Source of the DNA: Chamaea fasciata | Lineage: Eukaryota > Chordata > Aves > Passeriformes > Sylviidae | NCBI GenBank assembly: GCA_029207755.1 | Contig: JARCOQ010000002.1 | Location: 56,013,172-56,077,171 of the forward strand | Direction of reading: 5' to 3' | DNA length: 64,000 nt | Shown here: positions 23,899-37,900 of the stretch, piece after piece | How positions within the stretch are numbered: position 1 is the first letter of the stretch | Layout: each line of letters opens with the position of its first letter | Notes under the pieces: model-generated | Databases searched by the model: none | What the model was told of the DNA's origin: nothing | Seen by the model: only the letters and a program-made list of their open reading frames with translations | Made by a program: the position numbers and the translations under genes

Positions 23899-24335
23899 CA
23901 CAGAATCATAGAATACTTCAGGTTTGAAGAGACCATTAAGATCATCGTGTCCAACCATTAACGTAACACTGCCAATTCCACCACTAAGCCTTGTCCCTAA
24001 GCACTACACATACTTGTCTTTTAATCCCTGCAGGATTGGTGATTGCAGTACTTTCCTGAGCAGCTTGTTCCAATACTTGACAATCCTTTTATTGAAGAAA
24101 TTTTTCCTAATATCTAACCTAAACCTCTCATCTTGCAGCAATTGGAGTCCATTTCCTCTTGTCCTATTGCTGGTTGGTTGAGAGAAGAGGCCATCTCCCA
24201 CCTCACTACACTCTCAGGCAGTTGTAGAGAGTGATAAGGTCCCCCTGAGGCCCCTTTTCTCCAGAGTAAACTCCAGCTCCCTCAGCTGCTCCTCATAAGA
24301 CTTGTGCTCCAGACCCTTCACCAGATTCATAGCTC
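23899..24335 (-). mobile_element. CR1 LINE 3' fragment
   Basis: Opens CACAGAATCATAGAATACTT and reads AAGATCATCGTGTCCAACC, then CTAAGCCTTGTCCCTAAGCA, TCCTAATATCTAACCTAAAC, TGATAAGGTCCCCCTGAGG and CTCAGCTGCTCCTCATAAGA. These are consecutive blocks of an antisense CR1 3' region, about 435 bp and moderately diverged. The open frames inside it are remnants of non-coding tail. Confidence 0.92.
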
Positions 24336-24599
24336 CTTTTTTACTCATGTAAGAAGTAGTGTTCTGGAATTAAACTATCAGTTAGAGTAAATGGAGCAAG
24401 GAGTTTCTCCAGAAACCTCACTAGACAGACTTTACTTTATCTGTGAAAGGAGTTATTTAAGTGTTTTATAACTCTTGCAATAGCAGTTATCTATCTTGAA
24501 AAGTCTTTTCTAGTCCTCCTCCTGTGGTGACTTCTGCTTCTGGAAATCAAGAACTTTTGAATACAGAGAAGATAATCCTATGCTTGTGCAAGATGCGTG

Positions 24600-24640
24600 T
24601 GAAGCACAGAGGAATTGAGCCTTGAAGCACAGAGGAATTA
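24600..24640. repeat. 23-bp imperfect tandem duplication
   Basis: TGAAGCACAGAGGAATT begins at 24600 and again at 24623, giving two copies that diverge only near the ends. Confidence 0.85.
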
Positions 24641-25149
24641 AGTGGTTTCCACCTTAGATCTATAAAATGAGGCTATTTCTCATGCAGTTTTAAAATCATA
24701 ATAGTGAATAGTTTTATGGGAGAAAGGCTCAGTATCTAGGTATTGTTATCAACATGAATAGAGAGGTATAGACAATGAAACTGGAATATAAGATTTCAAT
24801 TTTAAGCTCTGTGCAGCTTTCTTCTCTTGGAGACCGGTACCTATTGCGCCTGTAATTAGCAGGAAACTGAATCCCACAAAGCAAAGGGAAAGTTTCAAAC
24901 TCTTGCAATAAAATACATGCCACTGTAGAAAAACCTCCATGCTAGCAATTTTACAAATTGGGAAGTGAATCTGGAAAGGAGCATATGTTCTGCTCCATAT
25001 TAATGCTCTGGCATTGCAGCCAACATGCACTGCAAGTCCTTGAACTGTTTAGGCAGGTGATGGTTTTATCTTCCTGTTTTATGGAGCAATGCCTTTCCCA
25101 GGCAACAAGTCAATGGATTTTTCTTATTTTTGCTCTCCAGACATCTTGT

Positions 25150-25153
<4 letters not shown>

Positions 25154-25192
<39 letters not shown>
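25154..25192. repeat. Uninterrupted poly(A), 39 nt
   Basis: A pure A run followed by CCACCACCAAAACAACAC. It is likely to be polymorphic in length and prone to sequencing error. Confidence 0.95.
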
Positions 25193-25194
<2 letters not shown>

Positions 25195-25881
25195 ACCACC
25201 AAAACAACACTTGCCCCAAGGTTCATTTCTAGCTACAAGACTCATCATTAATTAAATGGCAGTTTTTCTATCCCATCCACACACTTTTGGACAGCAGAGT
25301 TCAAAAAGTTCATGAACTGGTTCCCCACAGTTATCTTGAACATGAACTCACTGTTTAGTCAATGGCTTAGAAAAACAAGGCTGGACAGCTGGTCTCTGTG
25401 CTACTTACCACAGTCTCAGGGCAGGGACAGAGGAAATTTAAAGAATATCTCCAAATACAGTCTGCCAGATTATTCAAATCTACAATGCATCCACATAGAC
25501 GTTAAGTATTATTTGCTCTGGAATTTAATGTACACTGTAATATGCTCCCTGTTTTATGGAGTGTGAAGGCTGACATTTGAAATTAGTGCTGTTTCATAGT
25601 CTGGTATCTGGTTGCTACATCTGGCTGTGTCATGTAGTCTGGGGAAGTGCTCTACCACAAGGACTTGAGCCACAGAAGATGGTGAGACAGATGAAGCTAG
25701 ATAATCTTTTTTATGTCCTTGAGGGTCAGTGTTTCAACACCAAGAAGAACTAAGACAAATAAACAGAAACAGGACTCACTATAATTAATGGCTCCAGAAC
25801 ACAATAAATCCAAACAGCTTCTTATTTTCGATCTGTAGTCACTTCAGACTAATACGAAAATTCAGAAGGTAAAGAAGATCT

Positions 25882-25923
25882 TTAACTGTTGAATTGAAAC
25901 TCTTAACTGTTGAATTGGAACTT
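25882..25923. repeat. 21-bp tandem duplication
   Basis: TTAACTGTTGAATTGAAACTC (first 20 bases diagnostic) is followed at 25903 by a second copy with two substitutions. Confidence 0.85.
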
Positions 25924-26369
25924 TCTTACAGAACCGCTTTCAAACTAAATATGCACACAAACAGAACACTCCCCCCACCTAAGGTCTCTGGATGTATGCA
26001 TGTCTGTGCCAGTATGTCATTTGAGAGGCTTCTTCCTTTCCCAGTGTTTCCTAATCCTAAAAAAACACCATGTCCTCACGTTGTAACTGTGCAAGAGCAT
26101 TTAAAAAATGTTGCCGCGTGGACATAGGTATCAAATACAATTTGTTCCTCTCAGTTTTTCATGTATTCTCTGGTGATCCACATCAATTTTCACTTTAAAG
26201 TCCTTAAATATTAGGCTTGAAGCAGTGATGGCTGCAAAGATTATTTTCAGCACAGATTACCAGGTTCACACACACTTCACCGTTGCTGTGTAATATAACA
26301 AGTTTTGCCTTATGGAAACTAAAGATTCCTAAACATGATCTATTAGTACTATCCCTGGCCCAAATACAT

Positions 26370-26370
<1 letters not shown>

Positions 26371-26415
<45 letters not shown>
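26371..26415. repeat. (CA)n microsatellite
   Basis: About 22 uninterrupted CA units, a probable length-polymorphic marker. The apparent Cys-Val or His-Thr reading frames are translations of the repeat. Confidence 0.97.
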
Positions 26416-26419
<4 letters not shown>

Positions 26420-27842
26420 ACATATATAAAAACTGCAGTCTGGACTCAGCAATCACTTTCATCTTCACACTGAAGTCAATGAAATATTTCCATTTGGAGT
26501 CAGAGACTTCCTCCTTCTCTTTTATACCCCACCTCCAGCACCCCAAGGCATCATCTGTCCTCCTCTTTGGCTTTGGCACTGGAGAAAGAAAGGAGGAAAA
26601 GCGGGGAAGGGGTAGGAGGGACAAAGTGAAATTCTTAAGAAAGGCTGTGTTTCTTGTGCAAGCTTCATGTTCTGATGCCTGTTCAAATGAAGTCTGCAAT
26701 TCTGCACATTACTAAACATATACTGCATGATTTGAAGAAAAACCTCTGGTTAAACATCATTCCTTGAGGGTGGTTCTTCACCAATGTCTTCTTTACAGCT
26801 GATTTTGAAGCAGTTGATCTCATTTTATTATAGACATTCAGGCAGTATCTCTTTATGAGATGTGCTAAATCCACACACACACAAGTTTTGGGGTTTTTTA
26901 AATTTATTTTGAATAGCTGCACTCATGTGGACTGTCAGTGTGCCAGCCCTTGTTGCAAATAGCATGCTGTCCTTCTGTGCCCTGGGCCTCCTGGTTGGTC
27001 TGGGAAATGCAGTGTGCTAGGAGTTTCTGGCCTCCTTTGGGGTTAGGTATGATGGTCTCCATTGTGCGTAAGCAAGTGGTTTCAATCCTTAATTGCAATG
27101 GGGAAGTGGTCAGACAACATACAGTCGTGGCAGGATAATGTCAAAATGTCTTGGAAGAAGACCAGAAAATAGCAAATACGTTGCATATGAAGTGAATATG
27201 TATTTCTAACATAACATGGAAAATGTGTAACATATAGGAAAGCAAAATGCAAATATGTTTTTGATGGTTTTTCTTTGAAACTGGTGTATTATGTCATGCT
27301 ATTCCCTTATTCCTCTTTCCAGAAATTAAAGAAGTGGTCTAAACATTTTTTTCTTACATCACAAATCCAAAAGCTTATTATGAAAAAATGGATGTGTGTT
27401 TTGACTATAATTATGAAATGAAAGTGAGCTGTTGGTCATCAGTAGTGAAGCATGAAATTGTAGGATTTTGCTTTGTTTTATCTAGGAGAGCGATTGCTTC
27501 ATCACAGATGAACACTAATACCTCACACTAAATAGCTCACCTCTTCCAAAGAGACAGGAAATCTTTCACAATATCATTTTGGTAACTTACTGCATCATTC
27601 TGAGATATGTTTTACTTTACTCACTTTACAGAGGATTAAACAGAGACATGGAAAACTTAGCAGCTCTGAGTCTCTCTATAATTCAACATGACAGCAGGGA
27701 ATTACTTCCAGGAATTGTGTTTCCAGTGCTTTCTTACAATCACTTTAGTGCTAGCCAGGATGAAAAGCCATCTGATGCTCCCAGTCTTGTCTGTGAAGCT
27801 GATTATCTGAATAAACACCAATTATCATGTACATCCCTGAAG

Positions 27843-27911
27843 GGAAAAAAAAAAAAGCAGCCAACCCAACCAAAATCAAAACAAAACCAAAAACCAAACC
27901 CAAACAACAAA
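27843..27911. repeat. Poly(A) followed by CCAAA-type low-complexity DNA
   Basis: A12 followed by AAC/CCAAA-rich sequence on the plus strand with almost no T for about 50 bases. The same A-run then CCAAAC pattern appears at 25154, 30001 and 57596. Confidence 0.7.
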
Positions 27912-29211
27912 TAAGGAACAACCCCTCATCTGAGATTTTCAAAGTGAGCTATTTGGCCTTCCAGCTCTACTGCTACTTTCAGACAAATCTGCACATCACT
28001 TACGTTCAGACACTCCTGTGCTTTACCCAGGTGTTTTAACAGGTGTGGATGCATTCTCCCACCTGCTGACCCTACTTTGTATCCATGGTCTGTTTGCATC
28101 ACAGACATGAAGGTGGCAGGACATTGTGTATATAAGGTAGGAGTCTTCTTACACCTGCTTTTCTGCTCTTCACAAAGTGAAGCTCATACACATACATGAA
28201 AATGTACGTGAAAATCAGACCTTCATGAACAGCACCTCTGGTTTTAGGTCGTAGACTTTCCTCTCTGTGTAACAAACCTTCCCTCTTGTTCATTAAAGGT
28301 AGAAGCCTATGTCTGATTTTATATGAGAACCACAGAAATAAAAGTGACACCTACTTGGTCCCAGTCCAAAATAAAATATCACTTGAAAAATATTAATTTA
28401 AGACTCCTTTTGACAGTAGAAATTACTCCTTTATTTTCTTAGTATATATGCACAAAAAACCAGTGTAAAGGTTGTAGCTTAATTCAGCAAGAAATGTTTT
28501 AACTTAGATCACCTCAGAGGTAGTGATGATAATTCTTACAGAGCAGGTCATGGTCTCATCTTAAATATTAACTATCTTCAGAAATAGGAGAGTTGGCACC
28601 AGATGCTCATGGCACTGTGGATTCATCTTGCTGTACCAGAAGAGAAGCATGTAAACATTCAGCTTGTCCAGGGCATGTTTTGCTGTAAATCCACCTTGAT
28701 TCTAGGGGATGTGTGTGGATATTTACAGCAAGAAGTATTTATAGCACCCTGTGTTGCTACCTGTTGCCCACTCAGCTATGACAACATGAACAGCATATCT
28801 TGATATACCCAGCATTATTCCAGGTACCCCAAGAGAAGCTAAAACCTGAAAATGACCTTTTTGTAGTCAGTCTGGTTGTGGGTAGAACATTCTTCCACAC
28901 AAGGCAACACCCCAAGACACTATAAAACCTGGCATGTGTGTAAATGTCTACTCCAGGGCTGGCTTGGATCTATTTCCCAGTTTCTATATGCACCTAAAGT
29001 TTATAGTTCACGTGAAGTTCACGGGCTTGTTTGAAGCTCAGTCACCATCATGTGGGGAGAAGGGAAATGTCCATTTAATTTGGCCCTTTGTCTGCCAGTC
29101 CAAATGCCTTTGCTGATATTGAGGAGGTTGCACTCAGAGGCTCTGTTCAGTCTGACCAGAGAATGGCAAGTGGATGAATTGGAACTGCAACTGCTGTTTT
29201 GTCTACATAAA

Positions 29212-29350
29212 GAAAAAAAAAAAAAAAAAAGAGAGAAGAGAAGAGAAGAGAAGAGAAGAGAAGAGAAGAGAAGAGAAGAGAAGAGAAGAGAAGAGAAGAG
29301 AAGAGAAGAGAAGAGAAGAGAAGAGAAGAGAAGAGAAGAGAAGAGAAGAG
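29212..29350. repeat. A run plus (AAGAG)n pentanucleotide array
   Basis: An A-rich lead (29212-29230) runs into about 24 near-perfect AAGAG units up to 29350. The array is strand-asymmetric, pure purine on the plus strand. It translates as Arg-Glu-Glu-Lys repeats that should not be taken for protein. Confidence 0.97.
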
Positions 29351-30126
29351 GAAGGGGTTTATTACTTCAGTTATATTTCTGAATTAAAAACACAGTACTT
29401 TTAATGCAGTATTTTTAATATTTAAAAATCATTCTTCTAGAAAAAAAATCCAAAACAACATGTGTATATTGTGGGGGGAGGAAAGAACTGTTCTACTGAG
29501 GACACACTTTTCATTGTTTATAACACTTCTCACCTAGGATTGACCAAATATCGCACATAAAAATATCTTGGGGAAATATCACTGCCATTTTTCAATATAT
29601 TGAATGGTTTCAGATGGCTAGAGAAAACTGCTAAGATGTTTTCAACCCAAGATGACATTCAGAACTCTGAAGCATAAGTGAAAAGTGAAAATTGGTTTGT
29701 GCAGTTTCCATTTGCTCTTTTCACTTTCTTGCAATACACTGTTTTCAGCATTAGACCTCAATACCTGGGGAGTTATTATCACAAAACAAGCACAGGTCTC
29801 CATTCTCGTAAGAGTGTTGCTCACTCTAAAACTGTGAAAACTGTGTTAAATTTAAGTTTCGGGTGTGGTTTTTAGAAGTTGCGTTGTACAGTCTGTATGG
29901 TAGTCATTATTGTTTGAATTCGGGGGAGTAAAAGGTGGATTAAGCTTAAAATTAACCTGAAAGTAGTTCTGCCACATACAGTCAACACACTACCAAAAAA
30001 TAAAAAAAAAAAAAAGAAACCAACCACCAACAAACAAGATGGAGTGGGCCATTCATTTCCTCTGATACATTTAAAATTAGCGCCATTTATCATAGAAATT
30101 AACTAAATCAGTTTTTTACTAGCATA

Positions 30127-30172
30127 GAATATCTACCTGCCAATATGAAGAATATCCATCTGCCAAAATGAG
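30127..30172. repeat. 23-bp imperfect tandem duplication
   Basis: GAATATCTACCTGCCAATATGAA at 30127 recurs at 30150 with a few changes (GAATATCCATCTGCCAAAAT). Confidence 0.8.
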
Positions 30173-31978
30173 GAAATATTACTTTCCCAAACCCCAAGTA
30201 GTAACCAAATTTAAAATGCTGAAAAGAAACCCAGAAGGAACCAAGTAAAGACAGCAGCGCCGCTGCTTCATTTTTGTCGTTCTCTGTAACTCAGTTTCCT
30301 CTTCTGTAATAAATTGCTAAACCTCTTACAAGATGAAGCTTATTTTCATCATTAACCTTGTCCAGTAAAAGCGAAAGCAAATTGGCAGATGCAGGTTAGT
30401 CTGTTCCCACAGTAACAGGTAATCTACTTAGGAGGTGAATTTGCATAGTATCGATGAGCCTGCGGGCCAGCACGTCTCTCAGTACAGCTGCAGGAGTCAG
30501 CTTAAAGACAACTGAAAGCAGGGGGGAATTGAGTGGAGGAAAATTCCCATTCTCCAAGCACAAGGCAGAAGGCAAGGAAGGGGCGGTGGGAAGACAGCTG
30601 ATTACCTAAAATGCCCAAACATAGCTTTCTTTCTAGATATCACCCTAAGTTTGCTGGTTTAAAAAGCTGCATGAGAAATCAGCTTTGTCTACAGCACCAT
30701 AGAGATATAAATATTTGAAGTCTAGGCTGCAATTTTCTGGCTCTCAGTGTGAAGTCAATGCCAAGGCAGGTACCTGCAGTAGGAGTCTGGGTGTTGTTAA
30801 CACCTTTCTCTTTCTTGAATATGAGGTCATAGTTTGGCCATCTTGGGTAACAGCCTAAATCATACCTCTTGAGCTCATAACCTATGGTCACTGCTTCTGC
30901 CTTGGTATGGGCAGCTATACTAAGAAATCTGAATGTGAGCCAGACTCACCAACATCAGCTTTGTAATCCAGTTTTAGATATGTTGCAATGATTATCAAAG
31001 AATTCAAGAGAACAGAAGAGAGAGAGGTCAAGAGAGAAAAAGTAAACAGGATCATTGAGATTCTTGCACAAAACAGCATCCTTGTGACTTAATACCAAAT
31101 TTTGGAGTGCATTTGGGCTTGTTTCCTCACCTAGGGAGATGCCGAAGGTGGTTCCGCCTATCTCTAGTCTCACTCAATGCTCTTTGTTATAACACTCACA
31201 TCTAATTTAAGTTTTTATCAGTCAGTAGATATTTATCATTGTCCAGGTTGAAACTGTTGATGTTGGATATGACAAGGATAAGTTTAAAAAAAAAATCAAA
31301 ACCATTTATTTTGGACATGGTTAGTGAGCTATCAGCTGACAGACTGATTTTGCACTACAGATGTTTCAGTATCTGGCTTTAAAGGGTTTTTCCCTGCAAT
31401 TATCTTACACTACCCACAAAAGCAGTTTTTTCCTTAGTTCAAATGGCAGAAGCCCATGTACTAGATTGAAATGTTCCAGTCCTTCAAATTCGCATTGCAC
31501 AATGATGCTGAGCACTGGGACTTCTATCCTTTCATTTTCTGTCTTTAAAGATCTAGGAGGGAGACACACAAATCTGTTAAGAACACAAAAAAGATAGCAA
31601 AGGAATTTAGGAAATGTGGTGGGCATATATACACTATAGTGTGTTTTGTATATGTCAGAATCATACACAAATTTCATCTCTAGAGTATTTTGTTGTTATT
31701 TATTTTCTGGCAAGCCTTTTTTGGAGATATAAATATTTTTGGGCAAGGCATCAAAAGACACAGTGTTGTACAGAACTAGCCAAACTCTCTCTCTAGAGTC
31801 TCAAACAATTCCAGACCAGTTCTCACAATGAAAATGTGTTGTGTGACCCCATGGAAGTGGGCAGAAATGTACCTCCACAATTTTTTTTCAGTCCTCTCGG
31901 TCTCAAATGTGCACCCAGCCTATTTCAGAGTGAGAGGGGAGATCTCTGAATATCTCCTAGCTATGGCTCCTAGAGGTC

Positions 31979-32087
31979 CTTTCCCTTTCCCTTTCCCTTT
32001 CCTTTTCCCTTTCCCTTTCCCTTTCCCTTTCCCTTTCCCTTTCCCTTTCCCTTTCCCTTTCCCTTTCCCTTTCCCTTTCCCTTTCCT
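31979..32087. repeat. (TTTCCC)n hexanucleotide array
   Basis: About 18 TTTCCC units with a single interruption (CCTTTTCCC near 32003). The minus strand is therefore (GGGAAA)n, which fits the G3-N3-G3 pattern of an intramolecular G-quadruplex and is also a purine mirror repeat. The same unit recurs in the opposite orientation at 45774-45900. Confidence 0.97.
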
Positions 32088-34721
32088 TGCCTTCTCTTGC
32101 CACTCATTCTTTTAATGTTTTTTCTACTACATTTTGCCAAAACCAAAGAGAAAGATAGGCTATTTTCCTAAACTGCAATTTTTGTCTTGGTATATATTGT
32201 CCCCAAATGTTTTAAGATCTCAGGGAAAGAGATTAATGGCAAAGGAGAATATGTGTTCCCGTGGCTGGAGGGATAGGGTAAAAGATAGAGCAGGGAAAGG
32301 AAGACAAGGTTGAGAATGAGAAACAGTGATGACATTTGTTTTCTCAGATGGAAAACCGTTGTCCTTTGAGAATACATAGCATATTTATCTTTTAAGGGAG
32401 GAAAAAGAATTCCCACTAGATGGACTGGAAATTTGACAAAGGTCTGAGAAATAGGATCTTCTCAGAAGATCTTTGTCTGTAGGTGGGTAAAGTCATAATA
32501 GCTCTGTTTTTCTTGGTTTTCTTTACATGAGAAAAACTGAGTAAGAATGCCTTACTATGCATAATTGTAAGGATATTCATTTCTTGGAGTTCTTTTTACA
32601 TTGCATCTCTGTCAATTGAAAGGTCAATTTGGTTATTTTTCCCTCTCTCACGTCCTATACTGAGGACAAAAAAAACAACACCAAAACATGTAGACAGGTC
32701 TTTCAGATTTCAATGAAAATAACAGCTGTTACCCATAAAAGCAGCTTCCACCCAGAGCAAGGATGACATTGCCACGGTGACTGAGATTTTCCTCCTAACA
32801 GGCAGAGCTTTATCTCAGGCAGGGCCAGGCACTGCTTTGCTTAGCAGAAGCAACTGTTGTGATTTCATTATTGAACAGCCTTTGCTTTGGGACTGAAAGG
32901 AAACCTTTGATCTGATTGCATCTGCCAAGTTATCATGTAGATGATGGAGCATATTGACTGCAAAAATTTCTAGGCTCAGCATTTGTTTGTTTGTTTGGCG
33001 TGGCACATGCAGAAACTTTGGTTTCATATTGTTTTGGTCAGATGTAGGTTTTACATTCCCTTCTTATTGCCTGATCAGTGCACTGGGAAGACCACCAATC
33101 TTTTGGGTGGGCTCTACAACAGTCTCTTATTTCCCAATTTATTTAAATTCAGGGTATGAAATCATTGCAACAAAACCACAAAAGCCATGGAGTTTACAGA
33201 CAAACTAAAGCCTCTTCTCCAGTGACTTAGATGCAATTATAGTATAATACTAAGCAAGCAAATATTGTTTAGCAAGGAGTCAGTTTCTCTCCTAAATCAG
33301 TGAATAGCTAGGAGGACAGTTACTTCATATGTGTTCCTAACAGCAGGCCAAGCATGGAGGCAGTACAACAGTGAGTGAAATTCAGCAGATAAGCTGGATA
33401 AAATCATGGTTAGTTAGTCCATTAATGTGTGTCCCATAGACCAGATGTGAAGGCCATAAAATGCTGTGGGGTGGAGAAGCTGACAATGTGCTCATCCATA
33501 GCATGGGACTGTGAGATAGGTGGGACTCAGTTGTGCGTTCATGGGGCCTGGAGTACTTTTGACAGCTCTAGCACCCCTTACACTAAGCCATTCCTGCTGG
33601 AAAATATATTTGATAAGAACATTTCAGCTGGAGGTTGGAAAGGACACGTGCTGTATTTCCCAATGACACTCAGTAAAAGAGTCTGTAGGTTGAGAGTAGT
33701 GAATTGCATAAGAGCCATAAGAGGTACAGAGTTTTAATAACTAACTGGGGGTAGACCTCTCTATAAAAAAAATCTAGCTCTAGATGGAGATGCCTGACAT
33801 GCTTGAAACTGTGTTCAAGGTTGTTAGAACCAAAGTATTGCTACATCAAGGTGGCAACAGACAACCCAAGTGCAGTCATGAGTAAGGACATTTATCTGTG
33901 TAAAAAGGCAGCAACACCTTTGAATTTTTCTCCAGCTGCTGGCTTTCAGGCGGCCTTCAGCAGTGTCCCAGCCTGACAGTGCACATTTGGGTCCTGGGTT
34001 GCACAGTGCTGTTACTTCTGTTTGCAGGCAGGGCATCTCCCAGCAGAATAGCATTTCAGTTCCTGAACAGCTTTCACTAATTGAGCTCTGCACATTAAGT
34101 GTGTGGTATTAAGGGATAATGTTGTGGCTTTTTACATTGTCTGCAAGTATGCAGAGTGCAGTGCATTACCAGGGCTTCTCAAGAGACCTGTTAACTACTT
34201 TTTAATATTTCAACCTCTGACATGGGTGTTAATGTGGTGTTATAATTGGAAAAGTCTCTCTCCCTTACTCAGCAGTTTCACTCCATGTGTGTGTTCCAAG
34301 ACTTTCTTGCTGACTTTATTGACACACATAATAAGTTTATTGCTTCTCCTCTTGCTCTATACTGTTATTGCCAAGTCCCAGGCATGCAATCTTCAGTCTT
34401 GATGGAAATACATAAACTAGAAAAGCATAAAGTCTGACTTCTTTTATCCAGACCTGGGGTTGCAAAGTTGTTAGGTAGAAAAATGAGAGGAGAGGGGGGG
34501 AGTGCATAATTTCAATACCAAAAAGAGTGGATCCAGCCCAGAACTCCTGTCAATACAGTTGGACAGAGTACTGTTTCTTGGTCTATCTCTGGCCATGGAG
34601 ACTATTTGTTTCCCAGCAGTATAATATCAGGCTATCTCTTAGTTATTTAAAATTAGATTTGCCTGGTATTTTATTTTTTCCAGGTTTGTCCACAAAAGCC
34701 TGAACCAGAGTTCATAGAAAC

Positions 34722-34945
34722 AGAATCACAAAATATTTTGAGTTAGAAGGCACCCCTAAGGATCAACAAGCCCAACTCCCTGCTGGTAGTTAGGACTACC
34801 TAAAACTAAACCATACGGCTCAGACCATCATCCAGACACTTTCTGACCTCTGAAAGGCTCCGTGTTGAGACCACTTCCCTGGAGAGCCTGTTACAGGGAC
34901 TGAACATCCTCTCAGTGAAGAGTTATTCCTTGCAATTTGTCCATA
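34722..34945 (-). mobile_element. CR1 LINE 3' fragment
   Basis: CAGAATCACAAAATATTTTG, AAGGCACCCCTAAGGATCAA, CCCAACTCCCTGCTGG, ACCACTTCCCTGGAGAGCCT and CCTCTCAGTGAAGAG are antisense CR1 3' blocks. It is diverged and 5' truncated. Confidence 0.88.
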
Positions 34946-37900
34946 CTGATTTCTGCTGAAGCATGGCCAAAAGTAGCAAGTTGGGCATTTGGTGATGATG
35001 CTCTGAACATTTAGGTTTAGGAGGAGCAGCGTTGCCGTGAATAAATTGACTTTTTAAGAAGGGAAAGAATGGAAGAGTAGCTGTGAATAGTTAGGATCAG
35101 TGGGAGAAGTGGAGATTTCCTACCACCGTACAGAGAACAGTAACTTGAAAAGGATGGGTTCAGTAAAAAGAAGCTCATTTGATATAAAATGTTAGCACAT
35201 CCCTAGACAAGGAACTTGCTACTGAATCACATTTCCCTGCATTCATTAAGATCTTCTTTATTTTCCTCTTTTTATGCTCCTTTTTAGGATTCCCACAGAC
35301 TGACTTCAACATCAGCTATAGTCTTTCAGCAGAGTCGGGAAAATTGAGTCTGGGCATTTGGAAGTTGATAGTAAAGCTAAACCTAGGTCAGTGTCATGAC
35401 AGTTCAGCCACCCCAAGGTAAAGAAGGACTGGTACAGAAGGGGCAGAGGAAGGGGAAGTCTTGCAAAGCCATGTTTGTGGTTTGTGCTACTGCTTAGAAG
35501 AAACAAGCCATAAAATAATGACTTGTAGGGAGTTTCTTACCAGCAGAAGTTGCCACACAACCATTCCAGGTCCGCATATAGTTACATCAGCTTCCTGAAC
35601 TGACATGCCACTGTTCACACTCAGTGGTACCAGCACTGGAAATGGGTGGGAAAGGACATTCAAGGGCAGGGGAAGGGAAGGTGGACCACATCATCTTCAT
35701 CTCACGTGAGCTTCAGCTTTAACACAACCACAGTGTAAGAGCTGTGGCTGTGGGAGAGGGCTTATGGCGAGGCACCACATCACCATCTCCAAGTGCATCA
35801 TCTGGCCATGAATCGAGTCTGATGACTGTCATACCTGAATAGCCACTCCTGGGGCAAGGTGCAATTTTTAAACAATTAATTTTGTGCCACACTTACCTGC
35901 AATGGTAAGAACCACAAATTACTCTCTAGGTTTCGTTTCCTCTGTGTGGCCATGGATTTTCCAGACAAGCTCAGCACTTTTCCGAGCAGCCCAATCAAGC
36001 AGTACTAAAGCCCCACAACAGGGACTGACATTGTGCACTCCTTCAAATTCAGCTTCCGTTTATCCCAGCAGTGATTTGTTGTTTCTATACAGTGAGTGGG
36101 TCCTCAGGTTCACTTTGTCCATGCAAAAATGAGCCTCATAATCCCTCCATATGAGCAGACCAGCACTGCAGCAAGAGCCATGGTGGCACGGCCTCTCATG
36201 TTCAAACACTGCCAACATCCCCAAGCAGCTTGTGGGAGAGAGCCACATTCCCTTCCCAGTGCAAGGTTTTGACAAGGATAAAAGGAAATACTCAGATGTC
36301 CTGTGGGAATGAGGGTGATCTCAGATGTGAAGGAGTGAAGTGTTAATCTGTCATTGCATTTTCTTAATGAGGAACCACATTAACTGTGTCATTTGGTATT
36401 ATTTATTGGAGGGCTGGGGCACTATGTTACATTCATTCAGCTCTGATCGGGTGCATAGTGAACATTCTGTGCAACTGCACACCTTGCCATAAGGAATAAA
36501 TCTGCTGGAAAAATACTGTGATTGATTAAGGGTGGTCTTGTTAACTAGAGACCTTCCCAAATGGTAACATCTGCTTTAACAAACCATGAGAAATAGAAGT
36601 ACCAGCAAAAACAATAATACCAAACTCACAGTAGCAGGTGCTGACTTTGGAACAGTTGTCTTTACATTTTTAGAATCTGCTACTACTTTGCCAATGTTCT
36701 ATAAGTATGCCAGGTGACTCAATTCTCCTTTTTTGTTGTTTATTTTTGGCAAAGTGAAGTAACATGATAATTTTGAATAAATCTGAGTAAAACAAGAAAT
36801 ATGCTGTGAGGAAAATGTATTTAATAGAACTTAAGAAAAAGGTGAAGGTGTGGTAGGTGTTCTAAACAACATAAACATATTTTTGTTACAGGTGCTATTT
36901 TTATTTTAACCATTTTTGCTAGCACAGCAAAAATAAAAAGGACAAACAAATATTTTCATTTTATTCCAGATGCACCATTTGTCTGCTCCAGCATAAAAAA
37001 AAAAAGAATTATTTTAATCACTCAAAGATGCAAGGTTTTGGATCTCAATGCAGCTCTAAGGGTATCCGTCTACTCCTGGTTCCAAACCATTGTGCAGCAA
37101 AGGGGAACAGCACGTCTGGCCTCTTTCTGCACCTGTGAAGAGCTGGGATTTACTGCAAAGCCAGGTAGCACAGAAGTTAAATAATTTTAATACTCTGCCA
37201 GTATGCTGGCTCGACATCTGCCCAAAGTCTACTCTGGCACCAAGAAGAGGCTGCTACAGTCAGAGGGAGCATTTCCACCCTGCAAGGATGGGGCTGAGGG
37301 CAGCAAACTCTGCCTGCAAGAAGGTCTGGCTACCATGTCTGCCTGAAGGTTGAAGGTGGTGGCTTGCTGCCAGGAGGAAAAGGCTGGGAAAAGCTGATAA
37401 CTTTGGGGAAGGTAGCTCACTGTCAAGTGGAGAACACCACAAAATGTGCTGCCAGCTGCAGCCCGTTGCCGGTAGGGGACTGTAGTGAAGGGAGGGATGA
37501 TACTGAAGAAGGGCGTTTTCTCATTTCCCAGGACTTTTCCAGTTAAGGGAAATCACCATTTGGTAGCTAGATGTTTTGTGTCTCTGGAGGTATCCTGGGG
37601 GCCCAGGAATACCTTATCCTCTGTCCTTCCACACACACTTGGGCATGCTCACTCAGGGAAATCAGGTGCCTCTTGGGACTTTGTCATATGGTTTTGCCCC
37701 CCTTTTCCCCCCTGGCACCAGGTAGAGTACCTGTAGCCACTATATACTGAGTTTGTGGTTTGTGGTCTTTTTCCCCCAAAACCATGGTCCCATTCTTTTC
37801 AGGAGACCCTGCTGTGGTCCTTTGATGGCTTCACACTGATGCTGATGAAAGCATCAGATGTGCCAACTGCCTGACTCAGCTTGTGGGTGTGCCTACAAGA

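Larger units (their letters stand above)
24336..34721. other. Intergenic, no gene recognised
   Basis: Gene-free by my reading. It contains the listed A tract, CA repeat, AAGAG and TTTCCC arrays and small tandem duplications. Open frames in this span are short, and the longest are translations of the microsatellites. Confidence 0.5.

Noticed and set aside
24004..24201. 65-codon minus-strand frame with partial LINE-like look
   Set aside because: It is part of the CR1 3' tail region and not an independent gene.
26349..26715. Open frames with Cys-Val, Thr-His or similar runs
   Set aside because: They are translations of the CA microsatellite.
29050..29404. Lys/Arg/Glu-rich open frames
   Set aside because: They are translations of the AAGAG array.
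31828..32115. Phe-Pro repeat open frame
   Set aside because: It is a translation of the TTTCCC array; the same applies to the Gly-Lys and Arg-Glu frames at 45753-46027.
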